Source: Bacteroidales bacterium UBA7569
GTDB lineage: Bacteria; Bacteroidota; Bacteroidia; Bacteroidales; Paludibacteraceae
NCBI GenBank assembly: GCA_002477945.1
Contig: DLLF01000036.1
Coordinates: 27,900 to 91,899 of the forward strand
Length of the DNA: 64,000 nucleotides
Direction of reading: 5' to 3'
Of this stretch, positions 8,562-18,153 are shown piece after piece. The position numbers and the translations under genes were made by a program. Positions within the stretch are counted from its first letter, which is position 1; each line of letters starts with the position of its first letter. The notes below the pieces were generated by a model, which saw nothing but the letters and a program-made list of their open reading frames with translations, ran no database searches and was not told the DNA's origin.

Positions 8562-11500
8562 ATGTTGATGTCAATGAAGAGACATTTATCCTTAATGCTT
8601 GTGGTGCTGGCAGGTATCACAGGCACAGCAAATGCGGCTTTTGCCCAAACGACGACAGTTCACACGGTACCCTTCTACGAGGACTTCGAGGGTACGCACA
8701 CCCAAGGCGATGTTATCAACACATGGATGCAGCAAAGCGAAAAGAAAAGCGATGCGTGGGTATTCAACTCGGAAACGGATTATAACCGCGAACCCAATAG
8801 CGGGACATGGAACGCCACGCTCCTGTGGGGGAATATCGACTGGTTGTTTACACCCGTCCAATTGGAGGCAGGCAAGCCATACCGCGTTGCCATGTATGCA
8901 CGCCAAGACGGTACCGAGACCAAAGATGCTATTTTGCAGGTTTATCTGTGCGCCGAGGCGGATATGAATGCCCGGAAGACAATGATTACGGAAACAAGGT
9001 TGACCAACGGCAACTATGAGTACATATACGAAGACTTCACCGTGGACAGCAGCGCTACATACGTATTGGGTATCCGCGGGGAGGTTGGTGGTGCTCCGAT
9101 GTATATCTCGTTGGACGACATATCGGTGGTGGAGTACAAGATGTACAACATCAGCGTTACACCCACCGAGCATTGCAGCATTGTGCTTTTCCCTGCAGCA
9201 GAAGCCTACTATCCTAATAATAACATAGATGTGCGGGTTATGGTGGACAGGGGATACATCTTGGATTCGCTGACAACCAATACCCCGAATGCATCGTTGC
9301 AATGGTACGGAGAGGATAAGCATGGCTGGTTAACTATGCCGGGGGTAGATGTGGTGCTGACCCCTCATGTGCGCCCTGCCAAGTCGGGGATATTGGATCT
9401 TGTTGATATTCCCGACCATGTAAGCATCCGTACTATGGTGAACGGCGTGGAGACAGCGAACCACAGCACCATCTATGAGGGCGATACACTATGCGCAGAG
9501 TATATACCCGCAGCAGGATATACGGTAGATTATGACAACAGTTGCAGTGTGGTACCACCTTATTTCTTTGTCAATGACACTTGCCATTGGTCTGTACCAT
9601 ACGTTGAGGTAGTGTTTGTCGGCACAAAGGTGGGTGTGGAATGTACGGACAGCGCAACGGCGGTGGTAACGTGGAATGACCTTGGTTGCGAGTATGACGT
9701 CATCGTATCCGACCACGAGATACAGAACTTCCGCTACCAGAAGGGTATTCATCACACGTCGGACACGACCTATACTATGGAAGGACTGACTGCGGGAAAG
9801 ACCTATTATGCCTACGTATGCGCACGCATGGAAGGTGCCGAGGAGGTATGGAACAAGGCGCAGTTTGTAGCGGGACAGAAGCAAGAAAGCGGCGGGGGCT
9901 GCGTGCTGACCATTGATTGCTACGACAAATACGACGACGGCTGGAACAGCGGCAAACTGCATTTTGTGGAGAACGGAGCAGAGACGGTTATCACAATGAC
10001 GGACGGCGGAGAAGAGACCTTCACCTACACCACTCACGGCGGCAAGGTGGACATCTATTGGGGCGAAGGTGCTTATGACGACGAAGTATCGTTCCGTATC
10101 ACCAACGCCGACGGGGATATTGTATTGGATATGCCGGAAGGTTATATGACCAACACACCGGACGGGACATTGCTTTGGAGCGGCAACCCGTGCAGTCTGT
10201 GTCCGACACCCAAAGTAGTGGAGTTCGTTACAGACGGCACCGATATTACCATGCGCTGGCGCAAGACCGATGCGTCATCCTACTTGGTGGCACTATACAA
10301 TGGTACAGCGACTGACGAGCATTTCGATACGGTTGCCATCCGCACCACTGACACCGTATATACGTTCCACAATATCGATACATGCCGCTACTATGCGGCT
10401 GCCATACAGGCGCAGTGCGACGAACAGTCGGCTTCGACGTGGGTTATTGCAGGCGAGCATACCCCGAGTGTGCCTGCTGTTATGCCATGGCAGCCTATCA
10501 CCTTGGACTATCACGCCAAAGGCGACTATATGCGGGATATACGTTCCGACAATTACGGGTTCCCGCATCTCAACGGCTTGTACTACAGTCTGACTCTGTC
10601 CGAGACCACCACTATATTGCTTGCAGGCCGCATAGATAACGAAAGAGCATCCTTCACTGTAATGCCTCTCAATGACCGAGGGGAACCGTTAAATCAATGG
10701 AATGATGTGGACTCTATCACTCTTGAGGCAGGCAAATACGGTATTTCCTGCTGCAGCCGCTATGGTGATAAGGGGAGTTACGATGTGCATATATGCCGTG
10801 CCACTCCCGTGCATTACACACCTGTTACACTGCCGTATATGTCCGACACGCTGACCAACAGCGAGTGGTACACCACGGCAGGCGGTTTCTATCGCGGCTA
10901 TGAGTTCACGCTCACCGAGACGACCTATACGGAGATACGTATGGAAACGGCTTGGGAGGACGATTACAGCACATGCATGCTCTTTGAGTACAAAGACGGC
11001 AAGGACACCAAGATATACAATGATGCACGCCATGTGGACAGTCTGCAGGCGGGAACGTATCACCTGATAACGCTCACCCAGGATATGGAGGCGAAATACG
11101 TGCTTTCTATCGGCACCCCTGCCACCTATCACTTTGAGCCGATAAGCACGGATACGGTGGTAAGCGGCACTATTACCGACGGGCTCTATCCGTTCAACAA
11201 CATTATGGTGCCGGGCAAAGGCTATACCTTCACCGCCAATGCAGGGCAGGTGTACGGTGAGTCGCTCTATACCGACCAACCGGGCTTTGTCTTTGCACAG
11301 GTATATTACGACTCTCTGCTGACGCAGGAAGCGAAATCTATCGAGTCCCTAGGGGCAGACTCCACCTACTACGCAGTGTTCGGAGACACAGACACGATAC
11401 CCCTCTATGTAGTGGTGTACAACTTCTCGCAAGAGCCTGAAGCCGGTTTTGTCTATGCGCAACACCCTGCGTGCGACCCCGACAGCCTACCTGTATCGGG

Positions 11501-12725
11501 TGTGTTGCCTGCTGGCGAGGTGCGCCATACTGCCATCAACAAACAGTCAAGGTTACTCCAGTTTGACGCCGATTACACAACATACACCGTCGGATATGAG
11601 GCATATAGCATTCATCTCGAGGCGGGCAAGATGTACCGGTTCTTTGCAGAAGCTGTGCAAGGCACCAATGACGGATGGCTGTATCTCATAGACCCGACCT
11701 TGAAACAAGGTGATTTACTCTATAACTCTATCGGGCATGGGACACTGGACCCCACTACCCGCGTGGCTACGTTCACTTATATAGCGTCCAAGGATATGGA
11801 CTGCACCTTGATGTTCTGTTCGCAATTCTCCCGCAAGGACGACCGTGCCGACTATACCGTAGCCTACGAGGAGGCGGATCTATTTGAGATATTGCTCCAA
11901 CAGGCACGACCTGCTACCCTGCCACTGCGCGAACAGGCAGAGTTTGGTGCCGCCAAGTATCTGTGGAGCCATACCTATCAGTGGTATGCCGATGCGAACG
12001 GCATCGCCTTTACCGATTTCGGGTTTTACTCCGCTGTGGCTTACACCGTGCAGGTGGCTGCGGGCGATACGCTTTTTGCCATGTTCTCTGCCGACGATGA
12101 GGCGGTGATACACTTCTATCATCTATATGCAAGCAGTACTCCCGTGATTATTGACGGCGTGCAAGGCTATCCATACATCGCCGAGCGAGGGTACTACCAC
12201 AACGCATCCGACTCCGTAGAGACCATTACCGTCATTGCGTCTGTGGACAATCCGCGTCCGGGCAAGCACCGCTATGACATCGTGCTTTCCTCTTCGCGCC
12301 AAGACATCGCCCTGCGTACAGCCTCCGCCAAGGCTGACAAAGAGACTATCCTTGTGGAAATGATGGATATGGCTACCGTGCGTGATGCACTATCACGGCT
12401 GATACTCAGTGCGCTTGACGAACAGGGACAGACACTTTGTCATATCGAGAATGTGCCGTTCTACTGGGCTATAGACCTCAATGCCGGTACTGCCACCTAC
12501 GAGGTTAACCAAGCCGACCTGCCCACGGGTTATGCCTTTGCCAAGGGAGTGGAATATATCAGCGTGGCACTAAAACAGACTATGACCGGCGCCGAAGAGA
12601 CCCTTGTGCCGCAAGGCGATACGACAGCACGTTCCGCTGCCTGGCTCGTTCTTGAGCATGGTACGCTGTATGTCCTCACGCCGGATGGCACACGCTATAC
12701 CATCACAGGGCAAAAAGCGAGATAG
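8562..12725 (+). CDS. Large secreted multidomain protein (adhesin-like, fibronectin III)
   Basis: A 1387-residue exported protein. A signal peptide ends near residue 29 (GTANAAFAQ). Residues about 35-195 resemble the cleaved-adhesin/MAM jelly-roll (VPFYEDFEG, DWLFTP, YISLDDISVVE). An InlB-repeat-like segment follows to about 280, then two fibronectin III-like domains (about 350-435 and 550-640) around an insert rich in Asp and Gly. The remainder is a series of beta-sandwich segments resembling pre-peptidase C-terminal domains. No catalytic domain is seen. The end, VLEHGTLYVLTPDGTRYTI, resembles a C-terminal tail common on secreted Bacteroidales proteins rather than a standard T9SS domain. Starts at 8562, 8568 or 8574 are possible. 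It has its own promoter and terminator. Confidence 0.75.
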   Translation: MLMSMKRHLSLMLVVLAGITGTANAAFAQTTTVHTVPFYEDFEGTHTQGDVINTWMQQSEKKSDAWVFNSETDYNREPNSGTWNATLLWGNIDWLFTPVQLEAGKPYRVAMYARQDGTETKDAILQVYLCAEADMNARKTMITETRLTNGNYEYIYEDFTVDSSATYVLGIRGEVGGAPMYISLDDISVVEYKMYNISVTPTEHCSIVLFPAAEAYYPNNNIDVRVMVDRGYILDSLTTNTPNASLQWYGEDKHGWLTMPGVDVVLTPHVRPAKSGILDLVDIPDHVSIRTMVNGVETANHSTIYEGDTLCAEYIPAAGYTVDYDNSCSVVPPYFFVNDTCHWSVPYVEVVFVGTKVGVECTDSATAVVTWNDLGCEYDVIVSDHEIQNFRYQKGIHHTSDTTYTMEGLTAGKTYYAYVCARMEGAEEVWNKAQFVAGQKQESGGGCVLTIDCYDKYDDGWNSGKLHFVENGAETVITMTDGGEETFTYTTHGGKVDIYWGEGAYDDEVSFRITNADGDIVLDMPEGYMTNTPDGTLLWSGNPCSLCPTPKVVEFVTDGTDITMRWRKTDASSYLVALYNGTATDEHFDTVAIRTTDTVYTFHNIDTCRYYAAAIQAQCDEQSASTWVIAGEHTPSVPAVMPWQPITLDYHAKGDYMRDIRSDNYGFPHLNGLYYSLTLSETTTILLAGRIDNERASFTVMPLNDRGEPLNQWNDVDSITLEAGKYGISCCSRYGDKGSYDVHICRATPVHYTPVTLPYMSDTLTNSEWYTTAGGFYRGYEFTLTETTYTEIRMETAWEDDYSTCMLFEYKDGKDTKIYNDARHVDSLQAGTYHLITLTQDMEAKYVLSIGTPATYHFEPISTDTVVSGTITDGLYPFNNIMVPGKGYTFTANAGQVYGESLYTDQPGFVFAQVYYDSLLTQEAKSIESLGADSTYYAVFGDTDTIPLYVVVYNFSQEPEAGFVYAQHPACDPDSLPVSGVLPAGEVRHTAINKQSRLLQFDADYTTYTVGYEAYSIHLEAGKMYRFFAEAVQGTNDGWLYLIDPTLKQGDLLYNSIGHGTLDPTTRVATFTYIASKDMDCTLMFCSQFSRKDDRADYTVAYEEADLFEILLQQARPATLPLREQAEFGAAKYLWSHTYQWYADANGIAFTDFGFYSAVAYTVQVAAGDTLFAMFSADDEAVIHFYHLYASSTPVIIDGVQGYPYIAERGYYHNASDSVETITVIASVDNPRPGKHRYDIVLSSSRQDIALRTASAKADKETILVEMMDMATVRDALSRLILSALDEQGQTLCHIENVPFYWAIDLNAGTATYEVNQADLPTGYAFAKGVEYISVALKQTMTGAEETLVPQGDTTARSAAWLVLEHGTLYVLTPDGTRYTITGQKAR

Positions 12726-12738
12726 TACACAATAAGAT

Positions 12739-12782
12739 ATATACAAAAGAGAACCTTTGTATAGAGGTTCTCTTTTGTATAT
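12739..12782 (+). terminator. Terminator hairpin, possibly bidirectional
   Basis: ATATACAAAAGAGAACCT at 12739-12756 pairs perfectly with 12765-12782 across an 8-nt loop. It is placed 14 bp after the secreted-protein stop. The stem itself supplies T-rich tracts on both strands. Confidence 0.85.
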
Positions 12783-12930
12783 GGAATACTCACTATAAGA
12801 AGATTGTAACGGTAATTTAATTCTCCTTCTGCAATACCTCAAGCGGAAGAAATCTTGTACCTGATGGAAAGTCGCATTCTCTTTTCTGTCGGTATGTGAA
12901 GACATTGCTTGACCTTCACAAATTGTAAGC

Positions 12931-12975
12931 ATCCCTCAACGACCCCTCATCGAGACCTCAACGAGACCTTATCGG
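12931..12975 (+). repeat. 11-bp tandem array, locus 3
   Basis: Units CAACGACCCCT (12937-12947), CATCGAGACCT and CAACGAGACCT follow a partial ATCCCT and end in TATCGGA. It sits in the convergent gap between the 1387-residue protein and the Smr gene, in the same orientation as every other copy. Confidence 0.8.
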
Positions 12976-13015
12976 AAGAAGAACGCAAAAACATAAGTCC
13001 TTACATGGGGAGTCT

Positions 13016-13609
13016 TCACCGGATCACAACCATTGTGGCACCAAAGCCGTATTGGGCAAAAGAAGCGTCATAGTATTCACACATTGGATAACGTTTGTTG
13101 AGAGCCGACGAGATGGCGGCTTTCAAAATACCCTCTCCTCGCCCGTGGATGAATACGATTTTCTTCCCTCTGTTGTGTATGTTCTCCTGCATGATGCGTT
13201 CAAACACTCGCAACTGATACTGCAGCATCTCATTGCGTTCCATTTGGGTAGAGTTGTCGCATAAAGCATTGATATGTAAATCCACCTCAAGAATATCTTC
13301 CTGTTTGGCTTCCTTCTTGCCCTTGGCTTTCCGCTCTTCCTTTGTGATTAAGTGTGCCGTCCCCTCGTCTTTTTCCCTGAGATCGGTCGCTGTCGGCGTA
13401 TTTGCACAACGGCTATGGGCGGAACGGCTATTTGCTGTATTTGGTCTGCCAATAGGAACAATCTGGGCAAGTGGAGTAGGAATCTCAAAACCATCATGGT
13501 CTTCGACATACACCAATTTGCACTTCTCGTCAATCTTCCTTATAATGCCTCCGCCTACGGAGTCAAGAAATCTGATCTCATCCCCGATATGTATATCTTC
13601 CAATTGCAT
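13016..13609 (-). CDS. Smr-domain protein (DUF2027 type)
   Basis: A 197-residue protein with an N-terminal small beta domain of the DUF2027 type (about 1-55), a charged linker, and a C-terminal Smr domain (about 110-197) marked by VDLHI, FIHGRGEGILK and YGFGATMVVIR. Smr domains are found at the C terminus of MutS2 and in stand-alone proteins with nucleic-acid nicking activity; the HGRG motif is intact. The cellular role in Bacteroidales is not established. It is transcribed divergently from the RseC-Rnf operon, from a promoter at 13651-13681. Confidence 0.85.
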   Translation of the reverse strand: MQLEDIHIGDEIRFLDSVGGGIIRKIDEKCKLVYVEDHDGFEIPTPLAQIVPIGRPNTANSRSAHSRCANTPTATDLREKDEGTAHLITKEERKAKGKKEAKQEDILEVDLHINALCDNSTQMERNEMLQYQLRVFERIMQENIHNRGKKIVFIHGRGEGILKAAISSALNKRYPMCEYYDASFAQYGFGATMVVIR

Positions 13610-13650
13610 AATGCTGTTTGTTTGCTACGGCACTTAACCGTTTACACTGA

Positions 13651-13681
13651 CAAAAGTACGACATTTTCTTGATATGGCAAA
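13651..13681 (-). promoter_or_regulatory. Promoter for the Smr gene
   Basis: On the minus strand, TTTG (13678-13681), a 19-bp spacer and TACTTTTG (13651-13658) match the consensus. The leader to the ATG is about 38 nt. Confidence 0.8.
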
Positions 13682-13774
13682 TTCCTTGCGAGTATGGTAA
13701 ATGGCAGATCGGTCGTGCCGAATAGGACGGATTGACAATTTTTGTGTAAAAATAAGATGACAAAATGGGGCGTA

Positions 13775-13805
13775 TTGCTTAAGTGGGAAAATAGTAGTAC
13801 CTTTG
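13775..13805 (+). promoter_or_regulatory. Promoter for the RseC-Rnf operon
   Basis: TTG at 13775-13777, a 20-bp spacer and TACCTTTG at 13798-13805 stand 28 bp before the rseC-like ATG. This is the only convincing promoter before the Rnf genes. Confidence 0.75.
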
Positions 13806-13833
13806 TGGGGCAATTGAGGAAGCCTTATATCCG

Positions 13834-14244
13834 ATGTCTCAAAGTATTCAGCATGAAGGAATTGTTGTCTCTGTGGACTCCGACTGTGTGAAAGTCCGCA
13901 TTGAACAGACGTCTGCCTGCAGGGAATGTCAGGCAAGTAGTATGTGTGCTGCTTCGGACAAGAAAGATAAATATATCGACTGCCAACCGCAGGAGCCTTT
14001 GCAAAAAGGGGATCGGGTGATGGTTACTGCAACGGGGAGAATGGGATTTTGGGCAGTGTTGTTGGCATTTGTGTTTCCCTTTTGTCTGTTGCTTGGGTTG
14101 GTTGCTATGCTTGATTTGTGGATTGAGGACGAAGGCATAGCAGGTACGGTTGCGTTGTGTTCACTGTTGCCTTATTATGTCGTGTTGGCACTTTGTAAAC
14201 GGCGAATGAAGAAACATTTTGTGTTTTATGCACACAAAGTGTAG
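13834..14244 (+). CDS. RseC/MucC-family membrane protein
   Basis: A 136-residue protein of the SoxR-reducing-system RseC family. The N-terminal half contains a cysteine cluster (CRECQASSMCAAS, about residues 29-41), likely a metal or redox site, and is followed by two transmembrane helices (about 70-92 and 100-120) and a basic tail. Homologues are repeatedly linked with rnf/rsx genes, and here it is the first gene of that operon, 36 bp before rnfB. By analogy with the E. coli Rsx-RseC system it may take part in redox maintenance or assembly of the complex; this is inference. Confidence 0.87.
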   Translation: MSQSIQHEGIVVSVDSDCVKVRIEQTSACRECQASSMCAASDKKDKYIDCQPQEPLQKGDRVMVTATGRMGFWAVLLAFVFPFCLLLGLVAMLDLWIEDEGIAGTVALCSLLPYYVVLALCKRRMKKHFVFYAHKV

Positions 14245-14280
14245 GTGCATGTTTCGTGAATATATAAGAATAATGATACA

Positions 14281-15222
14281 ATGAACTTGATTTTAATTTC
14301 TCTTATTACATTGGGCGTAACGGGGCTTTTGGCTTCTGTTGTGCTCTATTTTGTGGCGCAGCGCTTCAAAGTGGACGAAGACCCGCGCATAGATGAAGTG
14401 ACAGAGGTCTTGCCGGGGGCCAATTGCGGTGGTTGCGGCTTTGCGGGTTGCCGTGCATTGGCGGAGGCGTGCGTCAAAGCCGATACATTGGATGGGCTGT
14501 TGTGCCCTGTGGGTGGTCAGTCGGTAATGCAGAAAGTGGGCGACATACTGGGCAAAACGCCCGTTGTCGGAGAACCTATGGTGGCCGTGGTGCGTTGCAA
14601 TGGAACATGTGAGGCACGCCCTCGGACAAGTCGCTATGATGGTGTACATACTTGTCAGATAATCAATGGGATCTATGTGGGTGAGACGGCTTGCGCTTTC
14701 GGTTGTTTGGGCTGCGGCGACTGTGTGAATGCTTGCGCTTTCGGAGCCATTAAGATGAACGAAGAAACAGGACTTCCCGAAGTGGACGATGAGAAATGTA
14801 CTTCGTGTGGTGCCTGTGTGAAGGCTTGCCCGCGTCATATTATAGAACTGAGGAAAAAAGGGCCGAAATCCCGTCGGGTCTTTGTCAGTTGCGTGAGCAA
14901 GGACAAAGGCGCCGTGGCGCGAAAAACTTGTGCAAATGCTTGTATTGGTTGCGGTAAATGCCAGAAAGAATGTGCTTTCGATGCCATTACGGTGGAGAAT
15001 AATTTGGCTTATATCGATTTCACGAAATGCCGTTTGTGCCGCAAATGTGAAGCCGCTTGCCCGACAGGGGCTATCCATACCGTCAATTTTCCGCCGCGTA
15101 AACCTGCCGCAGCCGTGGTGGAAACGCCAAAACAACCATCTCCTGTTGCAACGGAAGCATCTGCTCCCTCTGCTGTGGAGAATGAAACGAAAACAATAGA
15201 ACAAACCAAGACCGCTGAATAA
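14281..15222 (+). CDS. rnfB: Ion-translocating oxidoreductase complex subunit B
   Basis: Multi-cluster ferredoxin subunit of the Rnf complex, which passes electrons between reduced ferredoxin and NAD+ while moving Na+ or H+. The 313 residues comprise an N-terminal membrane helix (about 3-25), a 4Fe-4S domain with NCGGCGFAGC and a later cysteine, and a run of CxxCxxCxxxC ferredoxin motifs (CLGCGDCVNAC, CTSCGACVKAC, CIGCGKCQKEC, CRLCRKCEAAC). The last 45 residues are a low-complexity Pro/Ala/Thr/Glu tail with no clusters. Its stop is 8 bp before rnfC. Confidence 0.95.
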   Translation: MNLILISLITLGVTGLLASVVLYFVAQRFKVDEDPRIDEVTEVLPGANCGGCGFAGCRALAEACVKADTLDGLLCPVGGQSVMQKVGDILGKTPVVGEPMVAVVRCNGTCEARPRTSRYDGVHTCQIINGIYVGETACAFGCLGCGDCVNACAFGAIKMNEETGLPEVDDEKCTSCGACVKACPRHIIELRKKGPKSRRVFVSCVSKDKGAVARKTCANACIGCGKCQKECAFDAITVENNLAYIDFTKCRLCRKCEAACPTGAIHTVNFPPRKPAAAVVETPKQPSPVATEASAPSAVENETKTIEQTKTAE

Positions 15223-15229
15223 TAGACTT

Positions 15230-16564
15230 ATGAATACATTTCGTATAGGTGGTGTTCATCCACACGACAATAAGGAGTTCTCTGCACACAAACCCATTGT
15301 GGACGTTCCTGTTCCGGACAAAGTTGTCATTCCTCTGATACAGCACATTGGTGCTCCTGCCAAACCGGTTGTGGCAAAAGGGGACAAAGTGCAGGTCGGG
15401 CAACTGATTGCAGAAGCAGGTGGTTTCGTGAGTGCAAACATACATTCCCCCGTATCGGGAACCGTGAGCAAGGTTGATACCGCCGTGGATGCGTGGGGAG
15501 TTCGTGTACCCGCTATCTTCATTGACGTAGAAGGCGATGAATGGTTGCCGGAGATTGATCGTTCTGCGGACATCAATACAATCTGCAAATTGGAACCTCA
15601 GGAGATTATCCAAAAAATAAAAGATGCCGGTATCGTCGGCTTGGGTGGTGCATGTTTCCCTACTCATGTGAAACTGATGCCGCCCCCAGGCAAGAAAGCG
15701 GAGGTGCTGATTGTGAATGGAGTGGAATGTGAACCCTACTTGACGTGCGACCACCAACTTATGCTCGAACACGGAGAAGAGATAATCATGGGTGTTGTCA
15801 TCCTTATGAAAGCACTGAAAATAAACAGAGCCATCATAGGGATAGAGAGAAACAAACAGGATGCTATTGATTATCTCACAAAGTTGGCTTCACGCCAATT
15901 GGGAATACAGGTCATGCCCTTGAAACTGAAATACCCGCAAGGCGGCGAGAAACAACTGATAGATGCTTGTATCGGGAAACAGGTCCCTTCTGGAGCATTG
16001 CCTATCGAGACGGGGGCTGTGGTTGACAATGTGGCAACCGTATACGCAGTTTATCAGGCTGTGCAGAAAAACCAACCTCTCATATCACGTGTAATGACCG
16101 TCACGGGTCCTGCAGTTAAGAATCCGGGTAACTACAACGTGCGCTTCGGAACTCCCTTGGCGGCCGTCCTTGAGATGGCAGGCGGAATTCCTGAAAACAC
16201 GGGCAAGATTATTGGTGGTGGTCCTATGATGGGGCGCGCCATGAATAATATAGATATGCCTTGCAACAAACGGGTTTCAGGCTTGCTTTTGTTGCCCGAG
16301 GAGAAGTCGTTGCGTATGGAACCTGCCAACTGCATCCGCTGCGGAAAATGTGTACAGGCTTGCCCTATGGGATTGGAACCGTATTTGCTGGCAAAGCAGT
16401 GCGAATTGCAACGTTGGGACGATATGGAGCAGCACCACGTGATGGATTGTATTGAGTGTGGTTGTTGTCTGTACACATGCCCGAGTTATCGCCCGTTGCT
16501 TGACTATGTCCGCTTTGGTAAAGCCAAGGTCGGCGGAATCATACGCGCAAGGAACGCTAAATAA
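15230..16564 (+). CDS. rnfC: Ion-translocating oxidoreductase complex subunit C
   Basis: Peripheral NADH/FMN-binding subunit of Rnf. It has 444 residues, the short form without the long repetitive C-terminal extension of the E. coli homologue. The N-terminal region has a biotinyl-lipoyl-like fold, the centre carries the FMN/NADH-binding GLGGACFPTHVK and VNGVECEPY motifs, and two 4Fe-4S motifs close the protein (CIRCGKCVQACP and CIECGCCLYTCP). It would pass electrons to or from NAD at the cytoplasmic face. Normally rnfD follows directly, but here a thioesterase gene intervenes 10 bp downstream. Confidence 0.95.
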   Translation: MNTFRIGGVHPHDNKEFSAHKPIVDVPVPDKVVIPLIQHIGAPAKPVVAKGDKVQVGQLIAEAGGFVSANIHSPVSGTVSKVDTAVDAWGVRVPAIFIDVEGDEWLPEIDRSADINTICKLEPQEIIQKIKDAGIVGLGGACFPTHVKLMPPPGKKAEVLIVNGVECEPYLTCDHQLMLEHGEEIIMGVVILMKALKINRAIIGIERNKQDAIDYLTKLASRQLGIQVMPLKLKYPQGGEKQLIDACIGKQVPSGALPIETGAVVDNVATVYAVYQAVQKNQPLISRVMTVTGPAVKNPGNYNVRFGTPLAAVLEMAGGIPENTGKIIGGGPMMGRAMNNIDMPCNKRVSGLLLLPEEKSLRMEPANCIRCGKCVQACPMGLEPYLLAKQCELQRWDDMEQHHVMDCIECGCCLYTCPSYRPLLDYVRFGKAKVGGIIRARNAK

Positions 16565-16574
16565 ATACTGAACG

Positions 16575-17108
16575 ATGAGGGAAATCGGCAATCCTTGGGT
16601 ATGTATGGAGGGCTACAATTGTTTTGGTTGTAGTCCTGACAATCCTTTGGGACTGCACATGCGCTTCTATGAAGATGGTGATGATATCGTTTCCGTGTGG
16701 TGCCCTACGCAGAACCATCAGAGTTGGGTGAACACACTTCATGGCGGTGTGCAAGCCGTCTTGTTGGACGAAATTTGCGGCTGGGTCGTCTTTCGAAAGT
16801 TGCAGACATCTGGTGTCACGGGCAAGATGGAAATACGCTATCGCCATGCAATCAATACCACGGGCAAGTATCTCTTTCTTCGTGCGCGGTTGAAAGAACG
16901 ACAGCATTGTCTTGCCGTTGTGGAAGCCGAGATACAAAACGCTGACGGTGTCGTGTGTGCAACGTGCGAATGTACCTATTTCACCTTCTCGGGAGATAAG
17001 GCGGAACAAATGGCTTTCCGTCCTGCTGAATGTATTGGAGACGAACTCACTTTGCAAGAAGTTGTAGAGCGTCGTGCTGTCGAACCTCATTATAAAAGAA
17101 TAAACTAA
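16575..17108 (+). CDS. Hotdog-fold thioesterase (PaaI/THEM4-like) inside the rnf operon
   Basis: A 177-residue single hotdog domain protein of the PaaI-like acyl-CoA thioesterase group. Motifs include NCFGCSPDNPLGLHM near the N terminus, LHGGVQAVLLDEICGW (the HGG signature helix) and CECTYFTF in the last strand. Substrate cannot be read from sequence; these enzymes usually cleave acyl- or aryl-CoA. It lies between rnfC (10-bp gap) and rnfD (16-bp gap) on the same strand, with no promoter of its own, so it must be co-transcribed. The last 30 residues extend beyond the core fold. Its presence within rnfBCDGEA is unusual. Confidence 0.85.
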   Translation: MREIGNPWVCMEGYNCFGCSPDNPLGLHMRFYEDGDDIVSVWCPTQNHQSWVNTLHGGVQAVLLDEICGWVVFRKLQTSGVTGKMEIRYRHAINTTGKYLFLRARLKERQHCLAVVEAEIQNADGVVCATCECTYFTFSGDKAEQMAFRPAECIGDELTLQEVVERRAVEPHYKRIN

Positions 17109-17124
17109 CATAAAGACTGATTAT

Positions 17125-18129
17125 ATGCAAAAACTGATTGTTTCACCCGCACCACATATCCATGCCAATGACTCGGTGCGGAAAAACATGCTGAATGTTA
17201 TTATCGCCTTGTTGCCGGCCTACTGCGTTTCGCTGTTTGCGTTTGGTTTGGGCACACTCATCATGACGCTCGTTTCTGTGGGGTCATGTGTCCTCTTCGA
17301 ATGGCTTATCTCCAAGTTTCTCTTGAAGCGTAAGGCTACGTTGGGCGATCTATCTGCTGTCGTAACGGGACTTCTCCTTGCGTTCAATGTGCCGAGCAAT
17401 CTGCCTTGGTGGATTGTCATTATTGGGGCCTTGGTCGCTATCGGTGTGGCAAAGATGAGTTTTGGAGGACTCGGGCAGAATCTTTTCAATCCCGCACTGG
17501 TGGGTCGTGTATTCCTTCTTATTGCTTTCCCTGTGCAAATGACGACATGGCCTAAACCGTTGGGATGGGCTACGTCCTACGTGGATGCGCAAACGGCTGC
17601 AACTCCTCTCGCTCTTATGAAGCAGGCTGTCAAGTCCGGTGATGCAACGGTGCTTGATCAACTCCCCTCATTGTGGCATCTGCTCACGGGTTACATGGCT
17701 GGTTCGTTGGGTGAAATATCTGCTTTGGCGTTGCTTGCAGGTGGTGTATATTTGCTCTGTACACGCACTATCACATGGCATATACCGGTCTCCATCTTTG
17801 CTACGATAGCCGCTTTTGCTGGCATCCAGAACCTCTGCGGAATGGCAGGGGCGGCAAGTCCGCTGACGCATTTGCTGACGGGTGGCGTTATGTTGGGTGC
17901 TATTTTCATGGCAACCGATTATGTAACTTCGCCTATGACGGGTTTGGGACAGATTATCTATGGTGTCGGAATAGGATTGCTTGTCATGGTCATACGTACT
18001 TGGGGCGCCTATCCTGAGGGTATGTCGTTCGCTATTCTTATCATGAATGCGGTGACGCCGCTCATCAATATGTATGTGCGCCCGAAACGCTTTGGGGCTA
18101 AAACGGTTAAAGCCCAAAAGAAGGACTAA
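17125..18129 (+). CDS. rnfD: Ion-translocating oxidoreductase complex subunit D
   Basis: Integral membrane subunit, related to NqrB, that carries a covalently bound FMN. The protein is 334 residues, strongly hydrophobic with about nine or ten helices. The flavinylation site is VDAQTAATPLAL (a TAAT version of the SGAT-type motif), with the FMN expected on the second Thr. Further family landmarks are GGLGQNLFNPALVGR and FMATDYVTSPMT. It lies 16 bp after the thioesterase gene and 24 bp before rnfG. Confidence 0.94.
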   Translation: MQKLIVSPAPHIHANDSVRKNMLNVIIALLPAYCVSLFAFGLGTLIMTLVSVGSCVLFEWLISKFLLKRKATLGDLSAVVTGLLLAFNVPSNLPWWIVIIGALVAIGVAKMSFGGLGQNLFNPALVGRVFLLIAFPVQMTTWPKPLGWATSYVDAQTAATPLALMKQAVKSGDATVLDQLPSLWHLLTGYMAGSLGEISALALLAGGVYLLCTRTITWHIPVSIFATIAAFAGIQNLCGMAGAASPLTHLLTGGVMLGAIFMATDYVTSPMTGLGQIIYGVGIGLLVMVIRTWGAYPEGMSFAILIMNAVTPLINMYVRPKRFGAKTVKAQKKD

Positions 18130-18153
18130 CAACTCGGAATAATTCTTACAATT